A DNA stretch of 64,000 bases from Pseudisothecium myosuroides (Eukaryota > Streptophyta > Bryopsida > Hypnales > Lembophyllaceae): assembly GCA_951799445.1 (NCBI GenBank), contig OX637287.1, positions 47,025,724 to 47,089,723 on the forward strand, given 5' to 3'. How positions within the stretch are numbered: position 1 is the stretch's first letter; each line of letters opens with the position of its first letter. The notes beneath the pieces were generated by a model. It was not told the origin of the DNA, did no database searches, and saw only the letters and a program-made list of their open reading frames with translations. This document shows, in pieces, positions 59,304 through 64,000 of the stretch. The translations under genes and the position numbers were made by a program.

Positions 59304-60046
59304 TGGGTGATTGCACGAAACACCTGTACTATTTGTTGCGTTTTGCAATAGTACTCATGATTTTTTCTGGAGTACTTTAAAATTAGAAAATCAATTTTTT
59401 TTTAAATTAAAAAATATGGCCAATGTATGCACCTTTAAGATGAAGGTAACCACAAAAGGAAATTCATTAAAAAATTCTCTAAGTAGGAGAACTAGAAAAG
59501 TGCCAAATCGCTAGAAAATACATACTTTGATGTTTTAATTAGGAAAAAATAGGAAAAAACTTAAATAAAAAAAATAAAAATTGGCCATTTGTGGCAACTC
59601 TATGGAGATGGTCATTCATAAAAATAAAAAAATAATAATTTTTTACATGCTTCAAAATGCTAGTAGAAAGGGACTCAATTTGTGGACTTCTACACCACAC
59701 AAAATTAAGTATTTTTAGAATTCCTTTGTACAATAGCTACAAGTCTACTAGAAGACCATCTCTACAAAATTTCAGCTCCAAATTTGTTTTTATGGGTACT
59801 AAATAGTACTAAAAACCTCCAAATTGGCATTTGTGACATAATATCAAGGGCTATTATTAAATAGTAAAACATTTTTAAGAAACTCCAAAAAAATAGACAA
59901 AGTGTATAGTAGTCATCAGTACCTTGTCTATGAATTTTGAATCATTTTGAATCATTATGAATCAAAATCCAAGAATTATGGCCAAAAAACTAATCAGCAC
60001 AAGACGTGTGACAAAAAATAGTACAAGTGTTTCATGCAATCACCCA
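59304..60046. mobile_element. TGGGTGATTGC-family element, copy 3
   Basis: Ends are TGGGTGATTGCACGAAACAC and GTGTTTCATGCAATCACCCA. The 743 bp body is the reverse-orientation counterpart of 21179-21912, with high identity over most of its length (shared AGTACTCATGATTTTTTCTG and CAAAATTAAGTATTTTTAGA). Non-coding. Confidence 0.85.
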
Positions 60047-60227
60047 TGTAAAGAGCTTCTCTTAACAATTGAAAACCCAAAATAAGATATTGATGATAAA
60101 TGGTGAGATTGCATTGGAGTATTATTCAATGGATTCTTTGGATTTTTGGCAAACTATCTTTCTTTGCAATTATTTGTTGATTTATATGTTTGTCCTGAAA
60201 TTAGCAAAAGAAAATGAAGCACAGTAT

Positions 60228-60469
60228 AAATGTACTGCCACTGGTACGTGGCTCCACACCCCATTCTTCGGCTCTCGCGAAGACAGGGTGGTTACTTGGA
60301 ACTTGAGGAAACCCACTTGTGGGTCCTTTGTGTAGTTTCTTTGTTGGCTCGGCTCTTGTCAATGTGGTTTCAATCTCGAGGGCTTTGCCCTTGGCTTTCT
60401 ACCGTTTGTTCTGGGTCTCTTCTTGGAATAAACTCCGGGTTTCCAAAAAAAAAAAATGTACTGCCACTG
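60228..60469 (+). mobile_element. Retroposed SINE or truncated LINE with poly(A) and target duplication
   Basis: A 16 bp direct repeat AAATGTACTGCCACTG flanks the insert (60228-60243 and 60454-60469). The insert is about 200 bp and ends GGAATAAACTCCGGGTTTCC followed by 12 A residues. Long target duplication plus a 3' A-tail is the mark of LINE-driven retroposition. The GC-rich body resembles the 3' end of a plant LINE. No clear tRNA-type A/B promoter boxes were found, so a 5'-truncated LINE is my first choice. Confidence 0.8.
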
Positions 60470-60792
60470 TCTCGGTACTGAGCTTAAAATAATGACATAT
60501 GGATGAATTTCGTGAACGAGGATTCTATAGAGGAAAAGGCAACCTCCTTGAAGGCTACTGAATGTTATACAGTAAGGAATTGTTTGCAAGTTTATGGAAT
60601 CTCAATTTTACTCAAACGGCTCAGAAGAGAAACTTTCTTGGCTAATTTCATCAAAGGCTCTGTTGTGGGCAACTATCACAAAAGATATCAATATGGGTCA
60701 AAAATGTCTCAAATATACCGTAATAAGTTACTATGAAATTACCTCAGAATCTAGAATATTTCAATAAACGGATATCTTAAAGTTAATGGTTG

Positions 60793-61022
60793 TTAACCCA
60801 GTAAGGACGCCACGGACCATAAGTGTCCGATGAATGACAAGGGATTCTCCAATGTAGGACAGAACTACAACTATTCATCCTTGGAGTTTTTTGTGGAAAG
60901 TGGAGAACATCTACAGTAGCTTGACTTCCAATGAATACTTTTGGATTTTTTTATTCCAATGACTCTCACGGTTATACAATGCATGATTTCCAGGGTCACC
61001 CCCCGCATCCTTATAGGGTTAA
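60793..61022. mobile_element. 230 bp TTAA element, copy 2
   Basis: Left TTAACCCAGTAAGGACGCCA, right GCATCCTTATAGGGTTAA. It is the inverted counterpart of 53744-53973, with high identity (AACTATTCATCCTTGGAGTT, ACATCTACAGTAGCTTGACT). Non-coding. Confidence 0.85.
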
Positions 61023-61156
61023 TAACGTTTTGTAGATTCTGGAAACTGTCAAATATCATTGGTTTGAAATAACAAAATGTGGTACAGAAATAAGTAACTA
61101 CTTAAATGAGTTTTTTATGAAGATTATGCAATATCTGTGACATAATTTGGCAAGGC

Positions 61157-62077
61157 TTAACCCCTGAAATACTAAGGAGCTCACTTTGATTCTCTTAGAA
61201 CTTGGGCAAGTTCCATTGACTCAGTCATAATTTGGAATTTGGAATGAAATTTGTACTTCGTCCCAAAATGATCTTCCTGTTGATAAATGTTGATCATCCT
61301 AGTTTACATGTGAAGCACTGTTAGACATGTGTCATTCCAATAAATTTTGCAAAACTTTTAAGTTTTTCAAAATTTTAATGTCAAAGTAGCAGTAGCTAAA
61401 AATATATTCTTAAAAATAGATTAATTGGTTTTATTCGATTGCTTACATTCATACCTAAACAAAAGTATTTGAAACATTCAATACCAAATAATGAGATGAA
61501 AGTTATGAGGAGTTTTATTTTGCTTACAATGAAGGTAGAAAAAACATATAAATTTGTTTTTTGAAATCAATTTTAAAAATTTTCAAAGAAAAAGAAAAGA
61601 AATGATATTGATTGTTTACCAGAACATTCTCACTAGTCCCTATTGAGATTGATAATTTTCAAGTTCTTGTAAATGTTATCAAAGGTTTAAATTTTCCTTT
61701 CATCCAATCTGACCTTCCATGTTATAATTTTTTTCAAAGATGAATATGAAAGTTTTTTTGTCAAATATTTTTACAAATATGTTCAACCCATTTTCCACAT
61801 ATTGACTAAAACGCACAAGTTATGGGACATGTGCGTGTTTTCTAAAAATGTTGGAAAATTCAAGTTCACCTTGGAATACTTATTTTTGAAGTTTAGAGCA
61901 CATAGAACTTGCAATGGATGGAGATTTTCACTCTAATGTACTTGAACAAGTTAATTAAACTACTCTACAGTTGAATTTGTGAAAGAATAAATATAGATGA
62001 AGAATTTAGCCTTACTTTGGATACAAGTAATTGAAGAGCTTTTGGGCCTCTAAATACCACAATCCTTTAAGGATTAA
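61157..62077. mobile_element. TTAA element, degenerate copy (921 bp)
   Basis: It begins TTAACCCCTGAAATACTAAGG and ends AATCCTTTAAGGATTAA. The ends and length fit the 930 bp family, but the interior is much diverged. Non-coding. Confidence 0.55.
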
Positions 62078-62586
62078 CATTATTGATCAATTGTGGAAAT
62101 TCACCTATTTCCACCAAATATGGAAATGAAATAAAGATTAAAAAAAGTCTAATATTCACTATACGAAGCATGAACAATGTCTAGTAAATACCTTATCTTT
62201 TGCTTCAACAATTGTTGATGCTATTCTAAAAAGATCCAAATTCTTTTCCAGAGGCTTTGAATGCAATTATTTGAAAGTTCCATAGAGAAAATAAGATTTT
62301 AGCAATGGAAAAAAAATCTTATCCTACCTAGAAGTCAATTTTGTAAATTAAGCAAAAATTGAAGCATGTCCATCTATGTATGTATGTATGTATGTATGTA
62401 TGTATGTATGCATATATGCATGCATGCATGCGTAAACATTGTTGATAAACACAAATTCCAAAATTAGTAATTCCTTCCAAATTTTGGAAATCAAGAAATG
62501 ACTTTTTATACAATCAAATTCCAAAATTAAATACTTTGACACTCAAGTGTGGAAACTATCAACGGAGTATCATATTTGCATTATTA
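62078..62586. other. Spacer with (GTAT)n microsatellite
   Basis: A GTAT tetranucleotide run lies at about 62375-62410, followed by ATGC repeats to about 62432. No gene was seen. Confidence 0.45.
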
Positions 62587-63529
62587 TTAACCCCTAAGAG
62601 CCCATTATTCCTTCGGGGGACAAATGCAATTTCAGTCATGTACCTTTTTGCAACCACGTTTGTAATACTTTCTGAAAAAATTAATGGAGGTGGAGAATGG
62701 AAAGACCTACATGGGGACATAAATTTTTTCACAATCGGTGCCCGGGAACAACAGTTATGACCAAATAAGCTCAAAACAGGGGATGGCAGGCAACCTAGGC
62801 AGCAAAAAAAATTTGGCAAAAATTTGATATTTTTTTTTTAATATTTTTTTTCTCGTAGATTATATTTTTGACTATCTGGAAAGCTTTGATTCATTTCATT
62901 TGGATTTGTTATGAGAAAGTTATGGACATTCTTGTTTTTCCGGCAGTTAGAGCATCTTTTTGAAAAAAATAACTTGTAGGATTCATTTCTGAATGCTATT
63001 TTTGCAATTTTTCAAAAAAAAAAATTCTCATGGTTTAGTTTACTTGCTAGAACAATCTCACTATTGTGATTAGTGTATTTTAATTCCATTTAAAATATAT
63101 TAATATTTTAGATTTTCCTTCTATCTCGTACTTGCTTCTACTTAACAATTTTTTTAAGAATGATAATTAAGTTTTTTTTAATATTCTTTTTTTTCCCTAG
63201 ACTCTCAACTCAATTCTCCACCTTAAAGATTTAAAGCTCAAAACTCTGTAGTGCAAAATTTTAAGTTAAAAATGTTCAAAATCAAAAAATCCAGTCCCGC
63301 AATGTGCTGAAATACTTGTTTTTTCCACTTTAAATGCTGATATCTTGCAATCTAAGCGGTCAAAAATTCTGAATTTTTTTCCAAACATTTTCATACTAGT
63401 TAGGTGTAAGATCCTACGGTTAGATGTGCAAAAAAAACACTTTTCAATTTGTTTTACTGTTTGCTCTAGAAATGGCAGTTTTGAGTGTTTTGGGGCAGAA
63501 AAAAGGCCGCTTGGGCCTTTAAGGGTTAA
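62587..63529. mobile_element. TTAA element (930 bp family), complete copy
   Basis: It is 943 bp from TTAACCCCTAAGAGCCC to TTGGGCCTTTAAGGGTTAA. Its complement holds the uninterrupted TA site corresponding to the pogo insertion at 55058-57457. It shares TTCGGGGGACAAATGC and CTCAACTCAATTCTCCAC with the 47 kb copy. Non-coding. Confidence 0.85.
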
Positions 63530-64000
63530 TGAAGAAATTAACTCCTTTCAAATTTGAAGCTAGTATATATTAAACAGAAATCCAAGATAGGAGCAAGGTG
63601 GACTCCCTACAACTGCCACTTTTTGCTACTATTCCTAGTGAGATATTATAATAATATTAGTCAAATTTTCATATTTTCTTGTTGGCAAGTGCAAGGAGGT
63701 TCTAAAGCGCACAAGAACACAACATTTGGATATTGTATGCAAAAGTTATGAAGCGTCAAAGTTTTTTTTGGTACTAGAGGTTCTACACTCGTTTCTTTTA
63801 CATATATACATATTGATTTTGGAGATGTACACAAAGTGATGAAGACTAGTTTGGGTCAATGACATACTTCTTAACCCTTAACCCTTCATCGCCGAAGGTC
63901 CAAACATGCTTAAAAGCATCCTACCTTTGCAAGTGTGAAAAGTCTAAATTTCAGTAAGGTATGAAAATCTCAACCGTACAATCTTGTTGTGTGCATGTTG
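63530..64000. repeat. Dispersed repeat (CTTGTTGGCAAGTG family) and window end
   Basis: About 63590-63800 matches 54713-54870 and the complement of 11228-11640. It is followed at 63871-63881 by two abutting TTAACCC termini (TTAACCCTTAACCCTTCATC). This may be the start of another TTAA element running past the window. No gene. Confidence 0.55.

Noticed and set aside
62375..62432. GTAT/ATGC repeats as a regulatory array
   Set aside because: A simple microsatellite with slippage-type structure. Nothing indicates function.

Overview
This is an AT-rich eukaryotic nuclear window, almost certainly from a land plant. The plant signals are a spliced, cytochrome-b5-less fatty acid 2-hydroxylase gene, an NDR1/HIN1-like LEA-2 protein gene and a broken member of the plant S1 self-incompatibility (S-protein homologue) family. 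I cannot name the species. The density of cut-and-paste DNA elements and the plant-type gene families would suit a non-seed plant, but that is inference. There are no bacterial operons, rRNA genes, CRISPR arrays or convincing tRNAs.

Layout: 1-4.7 kb is AT-rich repeat sequence. 4.7-6.6 kb holds two adjoining repeats: a 0.73 kb inverted-repeat element and a 1.1 kb foldback. 7.3-7.8 kb is the S-protein-homologue pseudogene. 8.0-9.9 kb is a decayed minus-strand gene interrupted by a GC-rich miniature element. 10-11.7 kb is miniature elements. 13.06-13.79 kb is the LEA-2 gene. 15.46-18.40 kb is the intact six-exon FAH gene on the minus strand. 20.6-29.2 kb is a thicket of nested TTAA-flanked elements. 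29-39 kb is mostly featureless AT-rich DNA with tandem repeats and an unrecognised ORF near 34 kb. 39.3-42.2 kb is a broken piggyBac transposase. 42.2-44.5 kb is a GTCCG-rich duplicated tract. 50.9-52.9 kb is an unrecognised two-exon gene in a GC-richer island. 53.7-64 kb is again TTAA elements, one of which carries a 2.4 kb pogo-type transposon.

The best-supported structural story is an accumulation of DNA transposons. A family of about 930 bp elements with ends TTAACCCCTAAAGG...CCTTTAGGGGTTAA recurs at least eight times. The TTAA target site and the presence of a piggyBac transposase relic in the same window point to piggyBac-type mobilisation. Several copies act as landing pads for other elements, and related uninterrupted copies in the window show the pre-insertion sequence. 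This fixes the ends and target duplications of a pogo-like element (TA) and of a nested TTAA element.

I did not find a convincing new multi-gene system. The most promising unexplained items are the two-exon gene at 50.9-52.9 kb with a repeated L(I/V)DFFK motif, the ORF near 34 kb with a single in-frame stop, the 1.1 kb foldback, and a 110 bp miRNA-precursor-like hairpin at 24.0 kb. All calls come from reading the sequence. No alignment, expression or database evidence was available.
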